Notes under the pieces: model-generated
Told to the model about the DNA's origin: nothing
Database searches by the model: none
What the model saw: the letters and a program-made list of their open reading frames with translations, nothing else
Translations under genes and position numbers: made by a program
In this document: positions 8,024-17,132 of the stretch, one piece after another
Layout of the letters: the number at the start of each line of letters is the position of its first letter
How positions within the stretch are numbered: the first letter of the stretch is position 1
Origin: Accumulibacter jenkinsii
GTDB taxonomy: Bacteria > Pseudomonadota > Gammaproteobacteria > Burkholderiales > Rhodocyclaceae
DNA length: 64,000 nucleotides
Direction of reading: 5' to 3'
Assembly (NCBI GenBank): GCA_036625225.1
Contig: JAZKUF010000003.1
Location: 248,001 to 312,000 of the forward strand

Positions 8024-9657
8024 TCAGAGGGCGGCGAGTTGCTGGTGGTAATTCCAGGGCAGCCACTGCGCCGCCTGGGCCAGCACCTGGCTGACGTTTT
8101 TGTGCAAGGCCTGCAGATAGGCGAACGGATTGACCCGACAGAGCTCGCACGTATGGATCAGGCTCATGTAGACATCGCCCACCTCGGCCCCCTTCGGGGT
8201 CTTGTAGAACATCGAATTCTTGCGATGCATGATCGCCCGCTTGAGTGCCCTTTCGGCGAGGTTGTTGTCCAGGGGGGCGCCGGCCTGGCGTAGAAAGAGC
8301 GTCATGCCGTCCCAGTGCTTGCTCAGGTAGGTCAGGGCCTTGCCCAGACTGCTGTGCGGCTCGACGAGCGACTTCGCGAACTGATCCCGATCCAGTCACG
8401 CATGGCCTGCATCGGCGGGCCGCTGTGTTCCTGGTGGTAGAGCAGGCGCTCGTCGGGCGACATCTTCTGGGCCTGGCAATGCGCCTCGTGGGCATAGACC
8501 TGGGCCAGGGTCTCGATCACATAGCGGCAGTGCTCGGGGAAATGCGGCACCAGATCGACAAAACGGCGGCGGCCATGAGCGATGCATTTGCCGATGATCG
8601 TCGCGAACTCGCCGACGAAGTTGCTCGCGAGCGCATCGCTCATCTGCATCGGGATTGCCAGCCCCGGCTCCCGCTTCGCGAGGACCGCCGAGAGGTTCTG
8701 CCCGGCGTGGGGGTGACCGGTGAAATACAGCGCCACGTGCTTGCCCTCATCGAGCACGGCGACGATGCTGGAAGTATTGATCGCCTTGCGCTTCGCTTCC
8801 AGGCTGGCGGCTTCGATCTGCTTCCTCTCGGCGATCAGCGACAGGATCTTCATCGGGGTGTCGTCGCAGTGCAGCAGATCAGCCTGTCCGGCCTCGCGAA
8901 TCAGCTCGTCGAAGACGGCGCGCGGCGCCGGTACCGCCTGAGAGAGGATGTCCCACTGCGTCGAATCCGGTAGTGGCACGTTGAGGCTCGCCTGCAGCCC
9001 TTCGATGCGATGGAACGGCATCCCGCTGCCGTAGCGCAACTGGGCGAGCAGGCTCGCACAGCTGGGGTCATATTTCGACGCGCAGACGCCTTCGGGCAGC
9101 GGCGCCACGTAGGTCGTCTCGCACATCCGGCAGCGCAGGGTTTCCAGGCGGTAGATCGTGGCGTCAATCGGTGGCTGGCCGACCACTTTGACGACGATGC
9201 GGGGAGGCGAGGCATAGACCTTGGCCTGGTCGCAGTTCGGGCAGGGATCGCCGGCCTTCAGACCCGGAAGCTTCACTTCGATGACCTGCGAATCGACATA
9301 CTTCGCCGCGCTATTGCGGCCGTGGCCTGGCTTCGGGGGACTCGCTTCGGCGGGCGCGGTCTCTCCGGCCGCGGTCTCTCCGGGCGCGGCCGCATCCGCA
9401 GCGGCGGGTATTTCGTCCGTCTGGGGGAGCGGCTTTAGGAGATGGCGTTTGCTCTCGGTCGGGGCGCCGAACACCATCTGTCGAAAACGCGCCAGCGAGA
9501 GCTTCGTGTTCTGCAGGGCCTGCATGACGAAGACAAAGGTCGAGAGGATCTGGCTGAGCCGGGCGTACTGCGGGGCCGGAAACACCGGTTTCGCGAGGGC
9601 CAGCAGTTCGTCGATCTGCGCTGGCGTGACATCGACCTGTTCAGGCGGTTTCTTCAT
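8024..9657 (-). pseudogene. tnpC: IS66 transposase TnpC, frameshifted
   Basis: A DDE transposase of the IS66 family in two frames. The N-terminal part starts at 9657 (MKKPPEQVDVTPAQID) and contains the zinc-finger-like CRMCETTYVAPLPEGV and the catalytic core with HCDDTPMKIL, YFTGHPHAGQNL and CIAHGRRRFVD. The frame breaks near 8385, after MRDWIG. The matching continuation DQFAKSLVEPHSSLGKALTY lies in the next frame and runs through the C-terminal signature APLDNNLAERALKRAI and MSLIHTCEL to the stop at 8024. The result is consistent with one base gained or two lost. About 540 residues if repaired. Confidence 0.85.
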
Positions 9658-9955
9658 GCGAGCGCTGATCGCCGCGGGCGACAGTCCTTGACCCACGGAT
9701 AGCCCAGGTTCCACCCTTCACACCCCGGCTTCGACCCGGTCTTGCGACTCGACGCCGGATGATCGGCGATCGACGGGCGGATGAAGACGAGATCGTCTTC
9801 GGAAATCTGCCGGTGTCGGTCCCTCGGGGGCGTGTGCATGTGCCGCACCATACCCGATTTGAGCGTGGAACGTCAGCTGAAAGTGCAAATATTTGATCGC
9901 GGGAGGCTTCCGGCGGCCTTGTCCAGGGCGTTTTGCAGCTTTGCCGGAGGGACAC
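9610..9955 (+). repeat. 346-bp tandem duplication, copy 1
   Basis: Copy 1 of a direct tandem repeat with period 346. It begins GTCGATCTGCGCTGGCG inside the N-terminal codons of tnpC and ends GCCGGAGGGACAC. The two copies appear identical by eye over their full length. The unit contains the first 16 codons of tnpC on the minus strand plus about 298 bases of sequence outside any recognised gene. The tnpC that is actually continuous uses this copy. Confidence 0.92.
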
Positions 9956-10301
9956 GTCGATCTGCGCTGGCGTGACATCGACCTGTTCAGGCGGTTTCTT
10001 CATGCGAGCGCTGATCGCCGCGGGCGACAGTCCTTGACCCACGGATAGCCCAGGTTCCACCCTTCACACCCCGGCTTCGACCCGGTCTTGCGACTCGACG
10101 CCGGATGATCGGCGATCGACGGGCGGATGAAGACGAGATCGTCTTCGGAAATCTGCCGGTGTCGGTCCCTCGGGGGCGTGTGCATGTGCCGCACCATACC
10201 CGATTTGAGCGTGGAACGTCAGCTGAAAGTGCAAATATTTGATCGCGGGAGGCTTCCGGCGGCCTTGTCCAGGGCGTTTTGCAGCTTTGCCGGAGGGACA
10301 C
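9956..10301 (+). repeat. 346-bp tandem duplication, copy 2
   Basis: Copy 2 abuts copy 1 exactly and ends 4 bases before the ATG of the DUF4347/RTX gene, so it supplies that gene's ribosome-binding site (GGAGGG). It carries a useless stub of the tnpC start on the minus strand. Because the unit includes IS66 coding sequence, the duplication happened after the IS66 insertion, unless the insertion itself created it. Confidence 0.92.
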
Positions 10302-10305
10302 CGAC

Positions 10306-12392
10306 ATGAGTACCAAAAACATCGTCTTCATCGACAGCCGCGTGGCTGGCCACGAAACCCTGATCGCCAGCCTGGGCTCGGATTCCGAATGGCATCTGCT
10401 CAATGCCCAGGAGGATGGCATTGAGCAGATGCAGCGCATCCTGGCGAACCACTCAGAACTGGACTCGATCCAGGTCATCAGCCATGGCTCGACGGGGACG
10501 CTGTATCTGGGTAGCACCACTCTGAACGGGACCAATCTCGCCAGCTACCAAAGTCAGTTTCAGGCGATCGGTTCCAGTCTGACCGAAACCGGGGACCTCC
10601 TGCTCTACGGGTGCAATGTCGGCGCTGGCGAGACGGGGGCACAGTTCATCGCGTCCCTGGCGAACCTTACCGGCGCTGATGTCGCGGCCAGTGACGACGC
10701 CACCGGCCAGGGTGGCGACTGGATTCTTGAATCTAGCTCTGGAGCCATCGAGACCGCAGGACTCTCAAGCAGCACTTACACCGGCACCCTGAATGCCAAT
10801 GATCATGCCACCGAGGGCAATGACACCCTGATTGGCGAAGGGCTGATGGACACCATCCATGGTCTGGGTGGTGATGACTACATCGACGGAGAGGCGGGAC
10901 CCGACCTCCTTTATGGGGATGCGGGCAACGACACGATCGACGGCAACTTTGGCAATGACACGATTTATGGTGGATTGGGGAATGATGTTCTGCGCGACAA
11001 CCAGGGGACGAACTATCTGGATGGCGGCGAGGGGGCAGACAGACTGACCTCGCAGGCCTTGACCGGGAATTACACGCTCGTGGGCGGGCAGGGCAACGAC
11101 ACGCTGACCGGAACAGGGGAAGTTCTGTCTCTGTCCGGGAATGAGGATAACGATTCGTTGTCGGTCAGCGGGCAGCTGGGCAGCACCTTTGTTCAGCACG
11201 GACAGGCAACGCTTTCCGGTGGCCTGGGGTCCGATTACCTGAGCGCAGTGTGTATGGGCAACGCCCTGCTGCGAGGTGATGAGGGCAGCGATTCGTTAAA
11301 TGTCAGTTATTCAAAGAATGCAACGCTAGAGGGCGGAGCGGGTAACGACACGTTGACAGGCGAGGTTGTTAACTTCTACCACAGTGATTTTGGTGAGACG
11401 GCAGGGGCCGTCTATCGACTGGATGGCGGGGCAGACGACGACAGTCTTTCGGTGAGAAGCAATTCCAACACCACTTTCAATGGCGTGACTGACCTGAGCC
11501 TGGAAGGCGGAACCGGAAACGACATCTTGAGCGTCACGGCCAACATCAAGGATTACGGTCCGCTGGCTTATGCGCAACTTTCCGGCGGTGACGGAAATGA
11601 CCAACTGACCGCTTCGGGGGTGATGCAATCCATCCTGACAGGCGGCGCGGGAAACGATACCTTTGTCCTGACGGCCGTGCAGTACCAGTCCCTGCAGGTC
11701 GCATCCAGAAACTTCAACGGCACCACGGTCACCGCCCGCCCCATGGAAATCACCGACTTCACGGCGGGGGTGGCAGGGGATTTGCTGGACCTCAGGGATC
11801 TACTCAGAAATGGCACAAGTGGCTTCGACGGATCCAACCCCTTCAGCAATGGCTACCTGCGTCTGGTGCAATCGGAGGCGATGCCTGCGGATACCCTGCT
11901 GCAGTTTGACGCCAATGGCGGGGGAAATGGCTATGTCACGCTGGCCGTGCTCAAAAATGTGACAGCCACAGGCCTGGTAGGTGCCAACTTCAACCCCGGC
12001 TACCCGACGGATGGCAGCGAGATGCCCGGCATCCTCATCAACGGCACGGTCAACCCGGACACGCTCCTTGGCAGTGCAGGGGGCGACACCATTCTGGGTG
12101 CGGATGGCAATGATTCGATCGATGGGGATGCGGGCTCTGACCGCATCGACGGGGGTGTAGGCAACGATACGATCGACGGCAATTTTGGCAATGACACGGT
12201 TTATGGGGGATTGGGGAATGATGCTCTGCGCGACAACCAGGGGACGAACTATCTGGATGGCGGCGAGGGGGCAGACAGACTGACCTCGCAGGCCTTGACC
12301 GGGAATTACACGCTCGTGGGCGGGCAGGGCAACGACACGCTGACCGGAACAGGGGAAGTTCTGTCTCTGTCCGGGAATGAGGATAACGATTC
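10306..12392 (+). pseudogene. DUF4347/RTX giant secreted protein, 5' part, interrupted by IS1380-type element
   Basis: The N-terminal part of a protein that would be about 1527 residues if the insertion at 12393 were removed. The ATG at 10306 has GGAGGG 8 bases upstream. Residues about 1-155 form a DUF4347 domain (NIVFIDSRVAGHETLI, VISHGSTGTLYLG, LLLYGCNVGAGETG), common at the start of very large secreted or surface proteins. Calcium-binding RTX nonapeptides follow (GNDTIDGNFGNDTIYGGLGN and others). As it stands the frame continues antisense through the insertion to a stop at 14019, giving a product with a meaningless tail and no secretion signal. An adhesin or matrix role is likely by family; it could fit control by the upstream c-di-GMP riboswitch. 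Confidence 0.85.
10925..11768 (+). repeat. 844-bp intragenic repeat, copy A
   Basis: Inside the RTX gene, this 844-bp stretch recurs as copy B (12161-12392 plus 14099-14710, also 844 bp once the insertion is removed). In the ancestral gene the copies were offset by 1236 bp (412 codons). Only a handful of differences were noticed, most near the 5' end, and one in the last 600 bases (CTGCAG against CAGCAG). It encodes RTX repeats plus a beta-rich segment. Confidence 0.9.
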
Positions 12393-14093
12393 CCTGAATC
12401 CGTGGGCGAAAAATATTAATTCATTTCGAATGAAATATAATCATGATTTTTCAGCTGGCCGATCAATTTTCCCCCTCAAAGGCGGTCAAATACCCCCCGG
12501 TCAGCATCGGAAAGCGTGGCGCAGCGGCGCGATGTCATGTCCAGACCCTCTTTCCCTGTCAGCCAGGCAAGACTACCCCTTCCTGCCCGGAGGACTGCCG
12601 GAAGCGCATCGAGGACGATCCCGTGCGGTCTCATGGACTTCGCGCCGCCAGCAGTCGCGCCTGAACATGGGCGAAGACCGGCACGATGTGACCTGCGCAG
12701 GCGCCAAAGTCGAGGAACAGGTACCGCGCCCTGGTGATGAACTGCGCCCCCCGGTACATGACTTCCTGCAATACGGTCTTCAGGCGACGACGCATGGCCG
12801 GATGTCTGACCGACGACAGTTCGCCGATCAGCCCCAGTTGGCCGATCAGACGCAAACAGTTGTAGGCGAACATCGCGACATGCAGCACCGCATCGTTGGT
12901 ATCGAACTTGCCCGAGGGCAGTCGTTCCAGATCGAGGTCGGTCTTGATCTCCGAATGGAACTGCTCGTGCGTGCCGTGATCCTGGTAGCGCTCGATGACC
13001 ATTTCGGGCGCTTCGACAAGGCTCGTCCACCAGCCTTCGATCTCGACTTCGGGTTCCGGCAAGCGCTTCCCCTTCTTGTCGATGGTCCGTTCGACGACCC
13101 GAACGATCAGGCGAAAGCGTCGGTGCTCCTTTTTCCAGGCGCGCTCCACGTCAAGATTCAGGAGGGCCTCCCGTTTGCCGGGGCGAACCTCCCGAAAGGC
13201 ATTGGCGGCTTCAGCCCGGGCAACCCACGTCGGCTTCTTTTTCGCGGCGGCCTGGCCGCGCGGGTTCCATTTGATGAGGTACTCAAAGCCGCGGCCAAGA
13301 GATGCCATCCGATCCCGCTCCTGTGCGTGCGCGAACAGCAGGCAGGCGCTGTCAAAGCCACTGTCGGAGCGGACCAGCACCGGGCTAGCGGCCGGCACCA
13401 AACGGGCGACACGCGGGAAGACTCGCTCCAGGAAGTAGTCCGTCTCCAGGGCCGAGTGCTGTTTGCCAGGTCGCAGTTCGAGTCCGATGCTCCAGCCCTC
13501 GTTACCCAGGTAGGCGGCAATCGGGGTGTAGCCGTCAAAGCCCTGGTAGGTGCGACTGACTTCTTCCTTCCGGCTGTTGCTGTTGTCCATCGCGAAGGTG
13601 TCGAAGTCCAGGCAGACGTAGCCCTTGTGCGCGGTGATCGGCGCTTTGCCCAGTTTCAGCAGGCGCAGGCTGGCTTCATCGGTGTGCTCGCGCAGTTTAG
13701 CCCCCTGGGCATCCAGTTGCTGGCGCAGCCATGCGCTGCTCGGCACCTTGCCAATCGACAGCGCTTCGCGAAAGAAACGATCCTTGCGGAAGGGTTCGAT
13801 CGCCTCAAAGTCGTTCTTGCCCAGCGAAATCAAGGCCGTCAGGCTCTTGAACAGATCCGCGGTGGTCATGCGGCCTGTGGCTACCGGCATCGCCGCGCCA
13901 AGAATCTGATCAACCTGCGCCACTTCGCAGCATTGGCCGATCAACGACAGGCCAGCGCAGGAGGTCTGCTGGCGGTGCGATTCCTTCAGGGAAAAACGGG
14001 GCATGTTCAATTTTGGTGAAAAGTGGTGACGCCAAATTTAACACACAATCAACAGGTTGCATATTTTTTATGACAAAAGCACACGGATTAAGG
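12393..14093 (-). mobile_element. IS1380-family insertion sequence, complete, 1701 bp
   Basis: Ends are imperfect inverted repeats: left CCTGAATCCGTGGGCG, right (reverse complement) CCTTAATCCGTGTGCT, 13 of 16 matching. A 5-bp target duplication GATTC flanks it at 12388-12392 and 14094-14098. The uninterrupted parallel sequence at 11148-11160 (AACGATTCGTTG) shows the empty site. Removing the element plus one GATTC restores the RTX reading frame exactly. It has a single transposase gene on the minus strand. Base composition is less GC-rich at the ends, with AT-rich flanks inside the element. Confidence 0.92.
12631..14004 (-). CDS. IS1380-family transposase
   Basis: A 457-residue DDE transposase, with ATG at 14004 chosen over an upstream TTG. 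The DDE elements can be seen: LDFDTFAMDNSNSRKEEVSR with the first Asp, LVRSDSGFDSACL with the second, and HEQFHSEIKTDLDLERLPSG with the Glu, followed by ANDAVLH-like helices (DTNDAVLHVAMFAYNCLRL) typical of the C-terminus. It appears intact, so the element may still be mobile. It ends about 240 bases short of the left end of the element, and that stretch shows no second gene. Confidence 0.92.
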   Translation of the reverse strand: MPRFSLKESHRQQTSCAGLSLIGQCCEVAQVDQILGAAMPVATGRMTTADLFKSLTALISLGKNDFEAIEPFRKDRFFREALSIGKVPSSAWLRQQLDAQGAKLREHTDEASLRLLKLGKAPITAHKGYVCLDFDTFAMDNSNSRKEEVSRTYQGFDGYTPIAAYLGNEGWSIGLELRPGKQHSALETDYFLERVFPRVARLVPAASPVLVRSDSGFDSACLLFAHAQERDRMASLGRGFEYLIKWNPRGQAAAKKKPTWVARAEAANAFREVRPGKREALLNLDVERAWKKEHRRFRLIVRVVERTIDKKGKRLPEPEVEIEGWWTSLVEAPEMVIERYQDHGTHEQFHSEIKTDLDLERLPSGKFDTNDAVLHVAMFAYNCLRLIGQLGLIGELSSVRHPAMRRRLKTVLQEVMYRGAQFITRARYLFLDFGACAGHIVPVFAHVQARLLAARSP

Positions 14094-14098
14094 GATTC

Positions 14099-16595
14099 GT
14101 TGTCGGTCAGCGGGCAGCTGGGCAGCACCTTTGTTCAGCACGGACAGGCAACGCTTTCCGGTGGCCTGGGGTCCGATTACCTGAGCGCAGTGTGTATGGG
14201 CAACGCCCTGCTGCGAGGTGATGAGGGCAGCGATTCGTTAAATGTCAGTTATTCAAAGAATGCAACGCTAGAGGGCGGAGCGGGTAACGACACGTTGACA
14301 GGCGAGGTTGTTAACTTCTACCACAGTGATTTTGGTGAGACGGCAGGGGCCGTCTATCGACTGGATGGCGGGGCAGACGACGACAGTCTTTCGGTGAGAA
14401 GCAATTCCAACACCACTTTCAATGGCGTGACTGACCTGAGCCTGGAAGGCGGAACCGGAAACGACATCTTGAGCGTCACGGCCAACATCAAGGATTACGG
14501 TCCGCTGGCTTATGCGCAACTTTCCGGCGGTGACGGAAATGACCAACTGACCGCTTCGGGGGTGATGCAATCCATCCTGACAGGCGGCGCGGGAAACGAT
14601 ACCTTTGTCCTGACGGCCGTGCAGTACCAGTCCCAGCAGGTCGCATCCAGAAACTTCAACGGCACCACGGTCACCGCCCGCCCCATGGAAATCACCGACT
14701 TCACGGCGGGTCGCAACGGCGAAAAACTCGACATCCGAGATCTCTTGCAAAACGGCGCCAGCAACTACGACGGCATCAACCCCTTCAAGTCCGGCCATCT
14801 GGATGTGGTGAAGTCCGGTGCGGACACCCTGCTCCAGTTCGATGCCAACGGCGGCGGTGACCACTTCGTCACCCTCGCGGTGCTGAAAGACGTCAAGTGG
14901 ACTGAACTCGTCGCCAAGAACTTCTCGCCGCTATTCGGTACGCCCAACGGCGACATCATGAGTGGCCTGAAGGGCGGCACCAGACATGACGGCATTGGCG
15001 GCAACGACATGATGCTGGGCTTCGAGTTGCCCAATGATGAGCCCGGCACGGTGAGCAACTGGGAAACCTTGCTCTCCAGCGCCGAGCTGACCAGCGACGA
15101 TCTTGAACTGGACGGTGGCGATGGCGCCGACACCATGGTCGGTGGCCTGGGCCACAACATCTACTACGTTGACCATGAGGGGGATGTCGTCAAACAGGTG
15201 GCCGGTGCCGGCAGCGCGGTGGTAGTCGCTGCCATCGACTACACCCTCGGCGAAAATCTCACCGGTCTGGTCGTCGCCGAGAATGCCACGGCGGGGACCA
15301 GAGGCCAGGGCAACGGCCTCGACAACGTCATGCGTGCCAACGACAACGGCAACGAGCTGAGCAGTGGCGAGGGGAACGACCAGGTCTTCGGCGGCAAGGG
15401 CAAGGACAAGCTCTACGCCGGTGGCGGCAATGATCATGTGGATGGCGGCGAAGGGGATGACGAAATCGTCGGCGGGGACGGCGCAGGCAACGACACCTAC
15501 GTCGGCGGCGCCGGCACCGATCTGCTGCGATACACGAGCGCCACGACCCGGATCACCGTGAACCTCGGGACGGGCACCGCAAACGGAGCTGACATCGGCA
15601 CCGATGTTCTTTCTGAAATCGAGAACCTCATCGGCGGTCAGGCCGGCGACAGCATCGTCGGAAGTTCCGGCGCCAACGCGATCGACGGCTATACCGGCGC
15701 CGACACGATTTCCGGTGGCGTCGGTGCGGATACGCTGCAAGGCGGCGACGGCAACGACACGCTGTACGGCAACCAGGATAACGACCAGCTGCTGGGCGAC
15801 AACGGTGACGACTGGATGCACGGCGGCCAGGGCGACGATGCACTTGACGGCGGCGCAGGCAACGACACTCTGGCCGGTGGTCTGGGCAACGACACGCTGA
15901 CCGGGGGAGACGGCCTCGATACGGCGGATTACTCGACATCGACCGATAAGCTGACCATCAACCTCTCGACACTGACCGGGCAATGGATCAGCCTCAACCA
16001 GGGTAGCGATCGCTTGAGCGGCATTGAAAACCTGCTTGGCGGCGCCTACGGCGATGCCCTGACCGGCGACAACGCAGCGAATCTCCTGAACGGCCTGGCG
16101 GGCAACGACACGATTTCCGGTGGTTTCGGTGCGGATACGGTGCAAGGCGGCGACGGCAACGACACGCTGTACGGCAACCAGGATAACGACCAGCTGTTCG
16201 GTGGCAATGGTGACGACTGGATACATGGCGGCCAGGGCATCGATCTCCTGGAGGGCGGCGCCGGTAACGACACGATTGCCGGGGGTCTGGGCAACGACCT
16301 GCTGAGGGGTGGCTCGGGTAACGATGTGTTCCTGTTTAACACAGCATGGGGCGCCGGCAATGTCGACACCATCACCGACTTCCAGGCTGGCGACCAGATC
16401 GCTCTGTCGGCTTCCGTCTTCACCGCATTTGCGGGTAGGGTGGTGAGCTTCGGTGCAAACTTGAGTTACGATACGGGTACGGGGGCGCTGGCTTATGATG
16501 CTGACGGGGCGGGTGGCCAGGCGGCAGTAATCATCGCGGTCGTGGGGACGGCGACACATCCGGCCCTGACACAGGCTGACTTCATGCCTGGATAA
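14099..16595 (+). pseudogene. DUF4347/RTX giant secreted protein, 3' part
   Basis: The continuation of the interrupted gene: the first base here is the third base of the codon begun at 12391. It carries the rest of the repeat and further RTX blocks (GGNDHVDGGEGDDEIVGG, two related blocks of DTISGG.GADT.QGGDGNDTLYGNQDNDQL). The C-terminus has GNDVFLFNTAWGAGNVDTITDFQAGDQI, as in serralysin-like and type I secreted proteins, where the uncleaved C-terminal signal is recognised by an ABC exporter. No hlyB/hlyD/tolC-type genes are in the window. The 14013 open frame has no credible start of its own, so this half is probably untranslated. A strong terminator follows 22 bases after the stop. Confidence 0.85.
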
Positions 16596-16617
16596 GGCGA
16601 CGCAGGCCACAGGACGC

Positions 16618-16656
16618 ACAGCCCCCGGTTTGCATAGAGCCGGGGGCTGTGTTTTT
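16618..16656 (+). terminator. Rho-independent terminator of the RTX gene
   Basis: ACAGCCCCCGG, loop, CCGGGGGCTGT, then GTTTTT: an 11-bp GC-rich stem followed by a T-run. Confidence 0.93.
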
Positions 16657-16702
16657 ATACAAAATTCGCAGGGGTAGACACCTTACACCAGTTGCCGTAG
16701 GC

Positions 16703-16917
16703 GGCCTTGATCATCGTTCCGGCCACGCTGCGCTCGCGCCACTGCTCCGGGGATGTCGCGAGAGCACGCGCGGCCCTCGGGTCGAAGGACGGTGGAAGCG
16801 CCGCATCCCGGTGCAGAGCTGCCTCGCCAGTGACATTGGCGTCGCGTGCCGCGGATAGACCACGCCGCGCTGGGGTGCGGCGCTCCCAAGTAGGTAGCCG
16901 GAACGATGATCAAGGCC
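16703..16917. repeat. 215-bp segment bounded by 21-bp perfect inverted repeats
   Basis: GGCCTTGATCATCGTTCCGGC (split here as GGCCTTGATCA and TCGTTCCGGC) at 16703-16723 is matched exactly by its reverse complement at 16897-16917. The 173-base interior is GC-rich, with local self-complementarity and no convincing gene. It lies in the 476-base gap between the RTX terminator and the chemoreceptor. It could be a miniature inverted-repeat element, or a processed stem. No target duplication is obvious. The rest of the gap (16657-16702 and 16918-17132) shows nothing recognisable. Confidence 0.75.
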
Positions 16918-17132
16918 ACTATTCCTACCACGTTGGTACCGGCACCGTGCTGAACATACCCGCCGACGAATTGCCGGTGGTAGGTTCGCCGAAGCTCCCG
17001 CGAGGGCTCGTACTGGAACAGACTGACGTCATTGTCCGCGTGCGCTCATCCGCCCGGGCAAGCGAATGAAACAATCCGGACGCAATCTGCGCGCCTGCTC
17101 CTGCAACAAGTCATCATGACGTCAGGGCTACC

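Larger units (their letters stand above)
7069..9657. mobile_element. IS66-family remnants: tnpA-tnpB (plus) and frameshifted tnpC (minus)
   Basis: IS66 elements normally carry tnpA-tnpB-tnpC in one direction. Here tnpA and tnpB read plus, and tnpC reads minus and faces them end to end, with 136 bases between the tnpB stop and the tnpC stop. The left boundary is guessed from GTAAGG at 7069, because IS66-family ends usually begin GTAA, 40 bases before tnpA. No matching right end or 8-bp target duplication was found. This is therefore either an element rearranged by inversion or pieces of two elements. The tnpC frameshift makes it inactive. Confidence 0.75.
12161..14710 (+). repeat. 844-bp intragenic repeat, copy B, split by the insertion element
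   Basis: The second copy of the RTX-gene repeat consists of 12161-12392 and 14099-14710. The insertion landed within it, 232 bases from its start. After 14710 the two copies diverge, with different sequence leading to the C-terminal half. Confidence 0.9.

Noticed and set aside
9654..10197. Two copies of a 65-codon minus-strand frame (MVRHMHTPPRDRHRQ)
   Set aside because: Present twice only because of the 346-bp duplication; no family recognised and no ribosome-binding site, so not listed as a gene.
10918..16330. Possible CRISPR-like or satellite repeat array
   Set aside because: The short periodicity is 27 bases in phase with codons and encodes GGxGxD nonapeptides, so it is RTX coding sequence.
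14931..16619. 562-residue minus-strand frame opposite the RTX repeats
   Set aside because: Repetitive DNA in an antisense frame; Val/Ala-rich repeats mirror the RTX repeats.
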